From Onthophagus taurus (taxonomy: Eukaryota > Arthropoda > Insecta > Coleoptera > Scarabaeidae), in NCBI RefSeq assembly GCF_036711975.1, contig NC_091971.1, positions 9,059,501 to 9,123,500 on the forward strand: a DNA stretch of 64,000 nt, read 5' to 3'. Every line of letters starts with the position of its first letter. Within the stretch, counting starts at the first letter, position 1. The notes beneath the pieces were generated by a model, which saw only the letters and a program-made list of their open reading frames with translations, did no database searches and was not told the DNA's origin. A program made the translations under genes and the position numbers. This document shows positions 24,556 through 37,787 of the stretch, piece after piece.

Positions 24556-25300
24556 TTTTGACCCCCTGTATATTAAAAATTCTTTCTTTAACATCATTCT
24601 TCCAAAAACTTTTTTTAATCCCTTTTTTACCATTCCTCTTTCACATTCCTTCCCCCCTTTCTCATCTCTTTCCTTCTTTTCAATCTTCTCTTAAACTTTC
24701 CGTTCTTTCTCTCTTCTTTTCGTCCCATTTCGATTTCGACCAGTCATTGACAAAATGGATGGTATCCTGTTTCGAAAAGGGGGTTATTGTCAGGGGACCG
24801 TGACGCGGGGCCAAAAACGGGCTCGACCCTCTTCTCTATCGCTCGGTCTCTCTATCTGGCCATGCCGCGTTTTCGGGCGGGGGGCCCCCCTAGTTTTGGT
24901 AACAAAGGGGGAGGGAGTCACGCGGAGCCGCGCGCTTGCTATTACCGTTTTGTGCTGGGTCGTGTTCTGCCCCCGAGGGGGCCCCCTCCGCAATTCTCCT
25001 ATGTAGCCCTCCAGGTCTCGTACCTGGCCCCGGGCCGGGTGCGTCCGACAGGAAAATAACGAGGGTGAAATTCGGGCCTGCCTGGGGTCGTCGACGATGG
25101 GGGAGGGATCGAAAGAGAGAGAGGACCCTTTTGAACCTCTGCTTTGGGGTTCGCTTTATTTCTCTCTCTCTTTTAGATGAGGGGCCAGGTCTACCCTAGG
25201 AAATTACGTGGAAGCGGCCATGACGCTGGGGAGAGGTTGTTGGTTAGAAAAAAGAAGGAAAAAAAAATAGGGAGAAGAGGAGAAAGGGAGGAAAATGCAT
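24556..25300. promoter_or_regulatory. Pyrimidine tract followed by a strong GC/CpG island
   Basis: Positions 24,560-24,735 on the plus strand are almost purely C and T. An island at 24,770-25,200 then has runs such as GGGCGGGGGGCCCCCC and GACGCGGGGCC, followed by CT/GA-rich GAGA-type repeats near 25,108 and 25,161. An ATG at 24,755 in a good insect context (ACAAAATGG) opens 83 codons with no domain and no splice donor of the required phase. The region may be an alternative promoter of the downstream gene. Confidence 0.3.
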
Positions 25301-25729
25301 TGAATTACGATCTGAGATTGGGTACATTTATTGAGGGTTAGAAGAACTATTTTTTAATTTTTTTTTGAGAAAATATTTTTTTTGTAAATTGGTATTGTTG
25401 GTATTAAAGGTAAAGGATTATAAAAATAGTACGAATCGTAAAAATAAGCATTTTATCACGTAAACACTTCTCGTGTTTCATGTATCAATTAAGGCTGATA
25501 AGGCAATAAAATTCTTGAGGATATTGATTCGAATAGCAAGAAATAATAAGCATGTTTACGGTTTAAAAAGAAGCGGTACAAAAAATATTGATAAACATTT
25601 TATTTTAGAATATTTTTAACTTGATTTAATTAATTTAAGTTACATTGATTGAGAAGTTCTTGATAAAGTTCCACTTTTCCAACTCTAAATCTGGGTGATA
25701 TAAAATGAAAATAACCCAACTTCCTGAAA
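25301..25729. other. AT-rich spacer
   Basis: I see no coding signal. The sequence grades into the satellite that follows. Confidence 0.4.
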
Positions 25730-28490
25730 TTATTAAAACTTTATAGAAGATGAAGTAATCTTTCTAAGCACTTGGCAATCAAATCGTATTAAAATAAAAT
25801 GTGTTTTATATAAAGCTATGATGTATAACCAAATTTTAAATATGATATTTTCAAAATGACTAACAAAGAATAAATCATTGCAGGTAATCTGATGTTTCTG
25901 ATCGATCTATGATGGAATTTTGTTGAGATAAAATGTTTCTTATGTAAAATTATAATGATATACCGAATTTAAAGTTTATAGCTAAATTTTATGGCGAATA
26001 ATTTTAAAATAATTAAGTAAAAGAACGAAATTCGCAAATCATGGTAGGTAATCTGATCTTTCTGATTGATTTATAATGAAATCTTATTAAGATAAAATGT
26101 TTCTTATGTAAAATTATGATGATATAAATAATTTAAAGTTTATAACTTAACTTTACATCGAATAATTCCAAAATAACTAAGTAAAAGAACGAAATAAGTA
26201 AATCATTGCAGGTAATCTGATCTTTCTGATCGATTTACAATCAAATCTTACTAAAATAAAATGATTCTTATGTAAAATTATAGCGATATACCGAATTTAA
26301 AGTTATATCATAATTTTACATCGAATAATTCCAAAATAACGAAGTAAAAGAACAAAATTAGTAAATTATTGCAGGTAATCTGATCTTTCTGATGGATTTA
26401 CAATCAAATCAAATTAAGATAAAATGTTTCCTATGTAAAATTATGATGATATGCTAAATTTAAAGTTTATAACTAAACTTTACGTGGAATGATTTCTAAA
26501 TAACCAACTTTAAGACTAAAATTTGCAAATCATCGCAGGTAAACTGGTATTTCTGGTTGATTTACAATTATAATTTATTATGATAAAATGTTTCTTATGT
26601 AAAATTATGATGATGTACCGGATTTAAAGTTTATAACCTAACTTTACATCGAAAAATTGCAAAATAACTAAGTACAAGAACAAAATAATTAAGTCATTGT
26701 AGGTAATCTGATCTTTCTGATCAATTTATAATCAAATCTAATTAAGATAAAATGTTTCTTATGTAAAATTATGATGATATGCTAAATTTAAAGTTTATAA
26801 CTAAATTTTACGTGGAATGATTGCTAAATAACTAACTTTAAGACTAAAATTTGCAAATCATCGTAGGTAAACTGGTATTTCTGATTGATTTACAATTATA
26901 ATTTATTATGAAAAAATGTTTCTTATGTAAAATTATGATGATGTACCGAATTTAAAGTTTATAACCTAATTTTACATCGAATAATTGCAAAATAACTAAG
27001 TACAAGAACGAAATTAGTAAATCATTGTAGGTAATCTGATCTTTCTGATCAATTTACAAACCAGTTTTATTAAAATAAAATGTTTCTTATGTAAAATTAT
27101 GATGATATGCTAAATTTAAAGTTTATAACTAAATTTTACGTGGAATGATTGCTAAATAACTAACTTTAAGACTAAAATTTGCAAATCATCGTAGGTAAAC
27201 TGGTATTTCTGATTGATTTACAATTATAATTTATTATGAAAAAATGTTTCTTATGTAAAATTATGATGATGTACCGAATTTAAAGTTTATAACCTAATTT
27301 TACATCGAATAATTGCAAAATAACTAAGTACAAGAACGAAATTAGTAAATCATTGTAGGTAATCTGATCTTTCTGATCAATTTACAATTAAACTTACTGA
27401 GATAAAATGTTTCTTATGTAAAATTATGATGATATGCTGAATGTTAAGTTTATAACCAAATGTTATGTCGAATAATTTCAAAATAACTAACTAAAGGGAC
27501 ATAATTAGAAAATCATTGTAATGGTAATCTGATCTTTCTGATCATATAAATTGATCAGATTTAACTAAGATAAAATGTTTCTTACATGAAGTTATGATGG
27601 TATACCAAATTTAAAGTTTATAACCTAACTTCACATCGAATAATTCCAAAATAACTAAGTACAAGAGCAAAATTAATAAATCATTGTAGGTAATCTGATG
27701 TTTCTGATCGATTTACAATCAAATCATACTGAGATAAAATGTTTCTTACATAAAATTATGGTGATATACTGAATTTAAAGTTTGTAAGCAAATGTTATGT
27801 CGAATAATTTCAAAATAACTAACTAAAGGAAAAAAATGATTAAATCATTGTAGGTAATCTGATCTTTCTGATCAATTTATAATCAAATCTAGCTAAGATA
27901 AAATGTTTCTTACATGAAGTTATGATGATATATCGAATTTAAAGTTTATAACCTAACTTTATATCGAATAATTCCAAAATAACTAAGTACAAGAACAAAA
28001 TTAGTAAATCATTGTGGGTAATCTGATATTTCTGATCGATTTACAATCAAATCTAACTAAGATAAAATATTTCTTACATGAAGTTATGAAGATGCACCAA
28101 ATTTAAAGTTTATACTGAAATTCTACATCAAATGATTTCAAATTGACAAAATAAAGGAGCGAAATAACCAATTTTTTAATCAAATCTTAAAAAAAATTAA
28201 AAAGTTTCTTATATAAAATTACAATGATATATCGAATTTCAAGTTTACAACCAAACTTTACATCGAATATGTTCAAAACAACAAAGCTAAGTATCAAAAG
28301 GAGTAAATCATTGCAAATAATCTGATCTTTCTGGTTGATTTAATTCAGATAAAATGCCTTACAACAATATTATGTATTGGTATTCATGTATTGGTTCAAA
28401 ATGGCAAAGTTAAAGAAGTAATCTAATAAATCATTGTGCGCTATCTGGTTTTTTTAATCGATTTATATCAAAATATATCAAGATAACAAC
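25730..28490. repeat. AT-rich satellite array, ~164-bp monomers, partly ~328-bp A/B dimers
   Basis: GGTAATCTGATCTTTCTGAT recurs near 25,882, 26,047, 26,211, 26,374, 26,702, 27,030, 27,358, 27,523, 27,689, 27,853 and 28,017. A variant, GGTAAACTGGTATTTCTGAT, is at 26,538, 26,866 and 27,194. The monomer is thus about 164 bp, and 26,374-27,358 is a strict alternation with a 328-bp period. The dimers at about 26,850 and 27,178 are nearly identical, indicating recent amplification. Monomers at both edges are more diverged. The sequence is unrelated by eye to the array at 317-3290. Confidence 0.94.
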
Positions 28491-29874
28491 ATAGCATTTA
28501 TTTTAATAAAATTTTATTGTAAATAAATTTAAGATTTAATTCTTTTTAAGTTTTGAATTACAAAAATGTTATCAAAAAAAAATGAAAACATTCTTCATCA
28601 ATAATTATAGTTATTTATTTCATAAAAAAAAACCTACAACAACTTCAATTACGCTGTTTAATAATTATTTCTCATAAGATATTTTTAGCATGCAATACAA
28701 AGAATGACGACATTCATTACATTCTTAATCAAAGAATGCAACTACTTACAAAGTAACAACCAACATTTTCTTATACTAAACTTTTAAACATTTCAAATCG
28801 TTTCCTAAAACTTTTAACTTTAGTTTTTTTTTTAAATATATTTTGAAATCGATTGGTAAAAGTAATTTCGAAAAAACACAAAAACTTTCCAGACCACTCT
28901 TTTCCTTTTCTATACAAACACTCAAAAGTATCTTGACCGTGCCGAAAAGCCAGAAAGAGTAAAAACGACGTACGTCTTTTCAAAAATAAAACGGCTTATT
29001 CTCGGTATGGTGTCTCCTTTTTTTCTTTTCTCTTTTGATGAATGTACAAAGGGATGTTACGATTAGATACGGATCATTATTTTTAATTTTGCTACCTGAC
29101 GTGCTTCTTCGTCTTAGAAACCGGAGATTAAAACTGCATCGATCGAACGTAGTTGAGATTAATTTTATTAATTTTTAATAAATTTAATTGAAGGCTTTTC
29201 GTTTATCCTTTAATGTAGAGGGGGCTACGTTATAAGAAAGAAAAGAGTTCTAAGTGGTTTTCGTTCGATTCCCGGTTCTTCTCCGACGGTTAAAATCTAT
29301 TCCAAGGGAAGTTATAGAAAAAAATAGAAATTCAATTTTAATTTGCCGTTTAATTAACAGAGATTTAAAGATAAATATTTTTTGTTGTAGAATATGTTGT
29401 GATGGTTGAATTATTTATTATTAAGTTGTTTTAGAGTTTAATCGCGAAACATCCTGTATGCAACGTGCAATAGGCTTCAAGGTTGAAATACATTAAAATT
29501 ACCGTCCTAAGAAAACAAATCCGCTTCCTCTGTAAACTTTAAAAAGGACCCCGTTAAAGATAAATAATACTTAAACAAACCACATTTTCAAAATAAATTT
29601 TGAGGGATTTCATTTTTGAGATAAAATACGTTTTAGATTTTTCAAAAATTAAAGTTAGTTTTCATTATTTTCTAGGTTTTAGATAAAATTGTGATCTTGA
29701 AGAACCCTCTTAAATTTCATGATGTTTTATTTCATTTTATGTTCTCTTTATAATTGGTTGCAATAAAATTTTGATGTATAAATAAAATTGGATTTGATTT
29801 CTATATTCTAAAAATAAAAATTTCAATTCCACAATAACTCTTTACATTTTTTTTAATACATAGCTCATAGATAG
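28491..29874. other. AT-rich spacer
   Basis: No coding signal is supported. The stretch 29,000-29,300 is less AT-rich, but I recognise no gene. A GTTCGATTCCCGG word at about 29,263 is not part of a tRNA fold. Confidence 0.4.
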
Positions 29875-30330
29875 AATCAAACTCGGATTATTCCCCAAGT
29901 TACTCTATTCAATAAGCTCGATAAACTCGGGGTTTTCCCCGAGTTGTCTATACGATGTATAAATTAAGGACGGTAGTTCTAGTTTTAGTTGTTATTTAGT
30001 GCTAGATTGTTGTATATTTTCATTGAACTAACCTAGCACTAACACTAGACCTAGAATTAGAAACATTCGGCTTTAGCCGTCTTAAGAGACGTACGGCTAA
30101 ACCCGAATGTTTCTAGTTCTAGGTCTAGTATTAGTTCTAATGCTAGGGTTAGTTCTTGTTTTAGTAGTTATTTAGCGTTAGATTGTTGTATATTTTCATT
30201 GTATTAAAACTAGAACTACTGTTAGTTCTAAGTCTGAAGACGCACGGCTAAACCCGAAACTTTCTAGATCTAGGTCTAGTGTTAGTTCTAGTTTTAAATG
30301 CTATTCAGCGTTAGATTGTTGTTAAATAAT
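29875..30330. repeat. Second locus of the CTAGTTCTAG foldback family
   Basis: A perfect small hairpin, AACTCGGGG-TTTT-CCCCGAGTT, lies at 29,924-29,945, with a decayed copy at about 29,879-29,900. Blocks of CTAGTTCTAGGTCTAGTRTT in both orientations then surround one full hairpin at about 30,062-30,110 (arms CATTCGGCTTTAGCCG and CGGCTAAACCCGAATG). A half hairpin is at about 30,240-30,265. Words such as TTAGCGTTAGATTGTTG occur three times, as they do at 22,955-23,310. The sequence is non-coding. Confidence 0.75.
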
Positions 30331-33046
30331 GAGTTAATATCATATAAAGCACTAAAATTGTAGTAAATCATAAGACGTAATCCATATTAGCAAATGTTTT
30401 GTCAAAACAGAATTCAGAATGACGCATGACGATAGTCTGAGAACTGTCTTTGGACACCATTCAATACAACAACTTTATGACACAAATCATATGATCTGTT
30501 CAGAAGAGAACTAGAACCAAAAACAATAAACTTGGTCGTCATCAGGGTTCAGTACAAAATGCTGCTCAGTTCTGCACCTCAACCTGTTTGAAACTTGTTT
30601 AGATTACCGTTAAGTTGGCCGATGGTACCACAAAAAGCTGCAACTCTGCTTATTAATACCACAACATACATGCATACCAATCTAGAAGAAGGATAAACTC
30701 CTGTTTATGCATCCTGAAACACATTTTATGCACATCAGACTGAAAATCTCGCTTAGATCTTATTTTAAACAAGGAGGCTAATAGAAAGCGAGGAGACTAC
30801 CAAAATTACAGAGTACAAGAACAGTTAGTTTTCGATCCATGATTTTCACCAGAGTGATTCAGCCAGGCATAGACGAAAAATGTGAGTCAATCTATAACAG
30901 AAAAGGAAAAAATTAAATACTAATACATACCACGAAGACCAACAATTTGATAATTTACCAGTAAATTGGATATAATGATGTTGGCATCAACATGACGGCG
31001 CAATTGCGTTTTTTTGTTCAAGAGTGAATTCATCTAACACATTCTTAGCAAGGCTTTTTACTGCATTTGGCTTTTCTTTCAATCACTATTACTTTGTTGT
31101 TAAAAGTTTTGAGTAACACCTTGCACTTTTCAATTACAAGGTTGAATTTACCAATTTAATGTTTTGTTATTGTGTTAGCGCGCAATCATTAATATGTGTA
31201 AAAAGGATGTAATTAGAGTAACGAACGGTAATATTGAAAAATGATCGAGTTGGGAAGTCATTAATCTTGAATTAGCGTTATCTGATATATAACTTGGATG
31301 GATTAAGTTTTATACAACCTGGAAACGCAATCTACTTCTAATATTGAGTCTATTTGCTTTTATGGTACACATAATAATGCAAAACTTTAGCGTCGGAAGA
31401 AAAAATAATTAATTGATTCATCTTATAAAAGATACATCTATACTCAATCTTATGATTAAAAAGGAAGGAATTTGAAGCTCATATTTAGGACCTTCATGGA
31501 CGCTTGTCGGCCAATTATCATGTACGAAACATCATAATACCAAGGAAATGATTACCGTGTTTATTAACATAGACCGATTCGTCTACCTAGGAGTGTAAAT
31601 GTGTAAACATTTTTATGCATAGATAATAGCATATTGACGTCTTTCTGGTTACTTCTTACTTCACTTTTTTAATGTAAAAAATCATTCTGTGCAAACATGT
31701 TGTCCACTTCTATTTTTATGTTTAACCGTATTGCAATAGTTATTTTTTTTAATGAAAAACATTAATAGAAATAGTGAGGTACATACAAACGATACATATT
31801 TTCTGTAAGTTTCCAACATTCTCAACGACTTCCCTTGTTTTCGTGTTTTTATCTTTGTAGTTGGTATTAATCAAGGATGCATAATGTCCAGGAGGTAGTC
31901 CGTCTCATAATTTATCATAACAAAAATCTTTCTTTCGCTTTTTCCAAGCATTTCATGCAAGCTTTTAATTCGAGTTGCTTCTTATTGCTGGGTCAAAAGA
32001 ATATGAACTTTAATCGTTTTCTGACCCACATAAAACCTCCAACATTTTTGTGCAAACCTAATTATCACAACATTTTCTGACCACTTGGTTATTTACCACA
32101 AATTGTCAATATGTTTGATTGGATTGTTTCTTATCTTTCTGCACAATTTTCGGCAAAGTCCAACATGTTATTAAACTTTGTATTTTCAATATTTCTTGAT
32201 TCCACAATTTCTATTTCAAGTTTTAAAAGCAGTTTTATTGTGGTGCTTTAATCTGCATAATAAAGAACCCATTTTTAATTTCTAAGTAAATGCATCTGCA
32301 ATCTCTTCCAACCTAACATTTCATTTTTTTCCTGAGTTGTCAAAAAAAATTGTATTCGATCATAAAATTATGGCTAATTAAATCAGCCAAAAAATAGTTG
32401 TGGGAACTATTTTTAAATTATCAATTATCAGCCATGTTGGAATGGGATTTGCAAAAATTAGTGAATTTTGTTACTGATTTAAAAAAACAAGATTATACAA
32501 ACATTATGTAATATTCGATTGACGTTTATCCCTGTTAATTAAAGAACTCTCGACATACATGTTTTTGAAGGCTATAAAAAGATTCAAATGAAATTTGTTT
32601 TTAATCTTAGAAAAAATTAAAAAAGTATAATTATATATCAGGCAAATTATAGAATAAATTATTTTGCTATTAATGTCATTCATATTTTAATCTTGTCTAA
32701 TTACTCTAATAGGTGTAATTAACCTGCTAAATTTATGTTGTATGATTACTTACTAAAAAAAAATATTTAATCCTATTTAGACTGTCTTATAATCTTTTAT
32801 TACGTCTTCACACCGGTGATAAATACAGATTACAACAAGTTATCGCTGAATTCTACGTATTTTTCGAAGTTACATCTTCAGGAATTCTTTCCTCACCGTG
32901 GATTATCATATTTATCATAAATGTGTTATTTAATAGTAATAGACTTAAATAGATGGCGGTAAAAAGAATTCAAAAACCCAATTTAATTCATTTCCTTCTA
33001 TTTTTTTGACTACAATTTAACTCATTTTTTTTTTAATTTGTTACAG
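30331..33046. other. Non-coding sequence upstream of the first visible polyhomeotic exon
   Basis: This must be intron at its 3' end, because 33,010-33,046 is a T-rich tract ending in TTGTTACAG. A CTCF/YY1-like AGATGGCGGT is at 32,951-32,960. I find no earlier exon here. Confidence 0.5.
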
Positions 33047-36000
33047 ATCTCAACATTACGATAACTTGCAAGCTGACCAACAAAAACAGCCGCTAAAAGA
33101 CACAACAAACACCACCTCGCCATCTAAACAACACAAATTAAATAATAACGAGGAACATCCGCAAGAACAACAGCCGGAATCAACTCTAAGAGAAGGCGAC
33201 AACCAACAACAACAACAGCAAGGCAGCCGTTCGCTGCAGTGTTTGGAGACTTTGGCCCAAAAAGCCGGGATCCATGATTTATCTATAGACGATTGTAAGT
33301 ACGATGCGGCCAACACCCTGTTGAATTTGGACAGGGCGTTTGATACGAATAGAAATCATCAACAGGAAGTAAACAATATGAGCGAGATAAAGAATCAACA
33401 GATTGTGGATGCAAATAACCAGGCTCAAGCTCAGGCTCAAGCGCAAGCTCAAGCGCAGGCTCAAGCTCAAGCCCAAGCTCAAGCTCAGGCCCAAGCGCAA
33501 GTTGTTCAACAACAACAGGCGGCGATGCAACAAGTTGCGCTTCAACAAAGCGCTGATCAACAGACGTTAGTTCCGGCTCAAAGTCCTCAACATTTACAAC
33601 AAGTTGCTGTTGCTTCTTCCGGCGGTCAATGCATTCAAGCGAATGTTTCGATGGGACCTCCTCAACATACTGTTTCGATGCATCAACAAGTTGCTCCTGG
33701 CGGTCAAGTTATACAAACTCAAGGAGCTCAGGTTCTTACTGCGGCAGCTCCACAATCCAATAGTACCACGATTACGACAATGTCGCCGTTGCAGCAAGCT
33801 CAAGCGACGAGTCATGCCCAACAAATCAGCACGGATTGGGGACACTCAAGAGTTCAAGTTATACAACAACCTTTACAGAATTCCCCGTATGTTCAACAGT
33901 TTTATAACGCCCAAGGACAGTTGTTGTTGCCTGGAAATATACAGTTACATCCAGGAATTAATCCTCAACAAATACAAGTTATAACAAAACCGTTACAACA
34001 GAATCAATTGCCGCATATGTTAACTACCACCCAAGGAAAACAAGTTCTGCAAGGAAGTAATACAGCTTTTCCTGGGTATACAACAATACCCACAATTCCT
34101 ACAACGCAAAACCAACAAACCTTGGTTTTTGGACAAGTTGGTGTTATCGGATCTCAACCTAATATTATTCCTTCACATTCTGCACCTGGTAATGTTATTG
34201 CTCCTCAGAAACAACAAGAAATGCATAAGGTAAATAGATATCTAATTGAAAAAGGATTTTTTTTAGAGGTCTGAAAATTATTGTGTTGATCTCTAAGTAA
34301 AATTCTTGATTAATATTAATACGAAATTTATTAGGCTTAATCAAGAGTTCTGCAGTTCCAAATGGTTCTGAACCTTTCTGCGCAGAAAGATTTAGAACTA
34401 CAGAACAGGCCTATTGCTTAATTTTTAATTTTTCCGTTAAAATTAAAGAAAAATTTGCTTTCATTTAGGTCATGGGTGGTCAAAAAGTGATTCAAAAAGT
34501 GGCTAGCAATGGAGGTGCGGTAACTGTGGCCCCGCAGCAACAGGGGCAATGTGTACAAGTCTCGCAAGCAATGATAGGAACTCAACCTACCGCTCAAATA
34601 ATAAGTCCACTTCAAGTATGTTGTTAATAATACTTATTATTCTTTGCGTTTTAAATTTTCAAACCGCTTCGAATTCATTGCTAGTACACTTTACTTAATT
34701 CTTAAAAATGAAACGGACGTTTTTGAAAATTTAAGTTATTTACTTAGAAATCTTAACATTTGATTTTTGTTAATAGCCCAATGGACAACCAATGCAATTT
34801 ACTCCATGGCAATTTCCTCAAGTATGGACAACAAATGCCATACAATCATCGACTTTATTGCCAAATCCGATTTTTATAAGAGGAACTCAACCAGATGGAA
34901 CACCCGGGATGTTAATACAACAAAGTCCTCAAGCCACGACGATTCAAACACAACAAAATCGTAATATTAAAAAATAAAATAAAACAAATTGAGATTGATT
35001 GATTACTTTGTTTAATATAGCTGTCGCAACTGGTGCAATGCCACAAATTGGAGCTAAACCACGTCCAACAACCGAAAACATCCAACCAAAGCAAGCAATA
35101 AACCGACCGTTAAGCATTTTGCCATCGAACACCGCAAATATCAGACCCGCCAGTTCGGTATCAACCCAAACAATAGGCGCACAAGCTCAGGTAACAAAAC
35201 CAAAACCATCTCATATTCACTCATAAACGAGTTAATATTTTTTTTTATATTTATTTATTATGGCATACCAAACGTATTTAATTTCCCTTTGAACTCTCTC
35301 TTCAATAGTTTTGCGTTTCCCAGGTTGGAATGGCCGCGAAACCTGCTGCTAAAGTACGAACGAAAGCTCCCGGAATTCGTACTCCACCCGCTCCGAAAGC
35401 GGACGCCGCGAATCAAACCCAAATAAAACCATACTCAAATCTCCAACACCACATCGTTTCAAATAAGATGTTGGTAATGAATAATCCCGCCACTTCAATA
35501 GCCATGACACCCGGTTCTCCCGTTGCAACGGATAAAACGCAACAGGTTGTCCAAAAAACGACCACCGTCACTCAACAACAAGCCCACACTCAACCGCAAA
35601 CTCAACAAACCGTTTTAATGCAACAAGCGTTCCAACAACAACAATTACATCAAATGCAATTTCAACAGCAACAGCAGCAACAACAACAACAAGCCGGACA
35701 ACCTACGCATATTCAACCTAAACCAATCATGGGTAAGAAAAAATAAATAAAAATAAATTAAACAGTTTATTTTGAAATTTATTTTATTTAAAGCTATGTC
35801 AGCTATTCAAGGAATTCAACAACAACAAATTATTGCTGGTGATCGTCCAATTATGCCCGTCGTTTCAATGTCTGCACAGCAAGGGACTCAACAAATCCAA
35901 CAAACACTTTCTGGACAAATGCCTCAAGGATTAACACTTCAACCGAATTTAGCAGTTACTCAACAAATGCCAATGGGAGTTCAACAAATCCATTCGGTAA

Positions 36001-37787
36001 GATATTTTTTTTTCTGAATTAAATTTTGTTTAATTAATTTTATCTTATTTAATTAAAATGTTTCATTCCCAATTAGTTAGCACAAATGACACAATCAGGA
36101 GCGATTATTGGTCAACTTCAAACTCAACAAACACTTCCGCAAGTAGCCGCGAATCAATCGCAACTCCAACAGCTCCAACAAAACGGACAGACGATAACGA
36201 TATCTCCTCCACAACAAGTTCAATTACCAGCTCCAGTTCCTAATTTAAAAGAAGATGCTTCCGGGGAAACCCCCGTCGATTCAGTTCAAAATATTACATC
36301 TGCAACGATAGTTGAGGCACCAAAAGAAAATGGAATTGAAGGTAAGTTTTTTGATGTAATAAAAAGTGATTGCGAAGAAGAGGGGTGATAGTAGTTATGG
36401 TTAGATGAAGAAGGGTAAAATTATTTAAGTGATTAGTAAAGTTTTTAGGGTGTTATTTTTTTGTATATGTTCACAGTTGTGAGTGCCCCCTTCAAAACAA
36501 CCAATACTGCTGTTGCCTTTCGTTTAGAATACAAATCTCCAGGTATGTACTTAAAAAAATAAAAGAAAAAGTCAACAAGATATCAAGGAATCAATCTCCA
36601 AGTTGAATTGGTTAACAAAGCGTCTTAGGTTTCGTTAAACTCATTGGAAATTTTCTTTTATTTCAAATGACTCATAAAAAATTTTCTCCCCATCTAGTAA
36701 ACAAACTAAAACGTCTAAAGTTTGTTTTCGAATCATTTCTTTTCCAGCACCCGGTCAACAACTAACTGATCTAAAAGCGGAAAATGTGAACGTAGTTGAA
36801 CCTGCAACGAATTCCGCAACTATTCAACCAACTCCAATTCCTGGAACAGTACCAACGCAACCAGCTACAAGTTCCCAAGAAAATACGCTTCCCGTTGCTG
36901 CGACTGCCGAAGAAGTTAAAGAAAGGTGTCCTCCGAAAGCGATGGTTAAACCGCAAGTTTTAACTCACGTTATCGAAGATTTCGTTATTCAAGAATCTTC
37001 GGAACCATTTCCAGTTGTTCGAAATACTCTGTTAAGTGATCTCAAACCCAACGCTGTTAATGTTGATAAAGACGGAGATGAACCATCAAGTAAGACAATT
37101 TATTGATTACTTTTTGAAAAAAATATTAAAAATAATTGTTTTAATTAGGAAAAAAACGCGCTTCTGGATCACCAACAAACGAACAATTATTAGCAAAAGG
37201 CGATTATGGAAAATGCGAAACGTGTGGAATTGTAGATTTAAAAGTGAAATTTAAGAAGAATAATCGTTTTTGTTCTGTATCATGCGCTAAAGGGTAAATA
37301 ATCAATGAAAATCCCATAAAAATTCAATGAAAAATAATTTTATTCTTTTAAGTAGGGTTAAAAATAAAAAAGAAGGTAAAAAAGGTAAATGGAAAGATGA
37401 ATCAATGGATGTTGATGGTGAATCAGGAGCATCAGGAGCTGAAAGCAGTTTAAGTCCGAATGATGCAGCTTCAACAGAAGCTGAAGATAATACACCCAAA
37501 ATTGATCCAATGAAATGGACTGTACGTTTAATTCTTTAATTCTAAAATGTTACGAATATAAAATGATTTTTTTTTAGGTTCAAGAAGTATCTGATTTTAT
37601 TAGCAACCTCCCAGGTTGTTCTGATTATGCTGAAGATTTTATAAATCACGAAATAGACGGACAAGCTTTGATGCTTTTGAAAGAGGATCATCTGATGAAC
37701 GCAATGGCGATGAAACTAGGGCCTGCGCTTAAAATAGTAGCGAAAATCGATGATATGAGGGTGGATAAGGAACCACCAAAACAGTAA
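33047..37787 (+). CDS. ph: Polyhomeotic, Polycomb PRC1 subunit (5' exon missing)
   Basis: Twelve exons in compatible phase: 33047-34229, 34469-34615, 34777-34960, 35021-35190, 35324-35732, 35794-35996, 36077-36341, 36477-36542, 36748-37089, 37149-37293, 37356-37521, 37578-37787. They give about 1162 residues. The N-terminus has the conserved LQCLETLAQKAG; long Gln-rich stretches and an Ala-Gln repeat follow. HD1 (PKAMVKPQVLTHVIEDF, about 36,938-37,030), an FCS zinc finger (CETC...FCSVSC, about 37,217-37,285) and a C-terminal SAM domain (about 37,515-37,765) complete it. The family's SAM polymerises and anchors PRC1 on chromatin in the nucleus. The first exon begins one base into a split codon, and the first in-frame ATG (33,378) lies after conserved sequence, so the start codon is in an upstream exon. 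Exon 36477-36542 is a symmetric 66-nt cassette. Confidence 0.95.

Noticed and set aside
24755..25006. Coding start in good context (ACAAAATGG)
   Set aside because: The following residues resemble no family, other frames are also open, and no donor of the phase required by polyhomeotic follows.
29255..29290. tRNA-like TpsiC word GTTCGATTCCCGG
   Set aside because: No acceptor stem, D arm or A box is found at the right distance on either strand.
33279..33560. Leu/Ser/Arg-rich minus-strand frame
   Set aside because: It is the antisense shadow of the Ala-Gln and Gln-rich coding exon of polyhomeotic.
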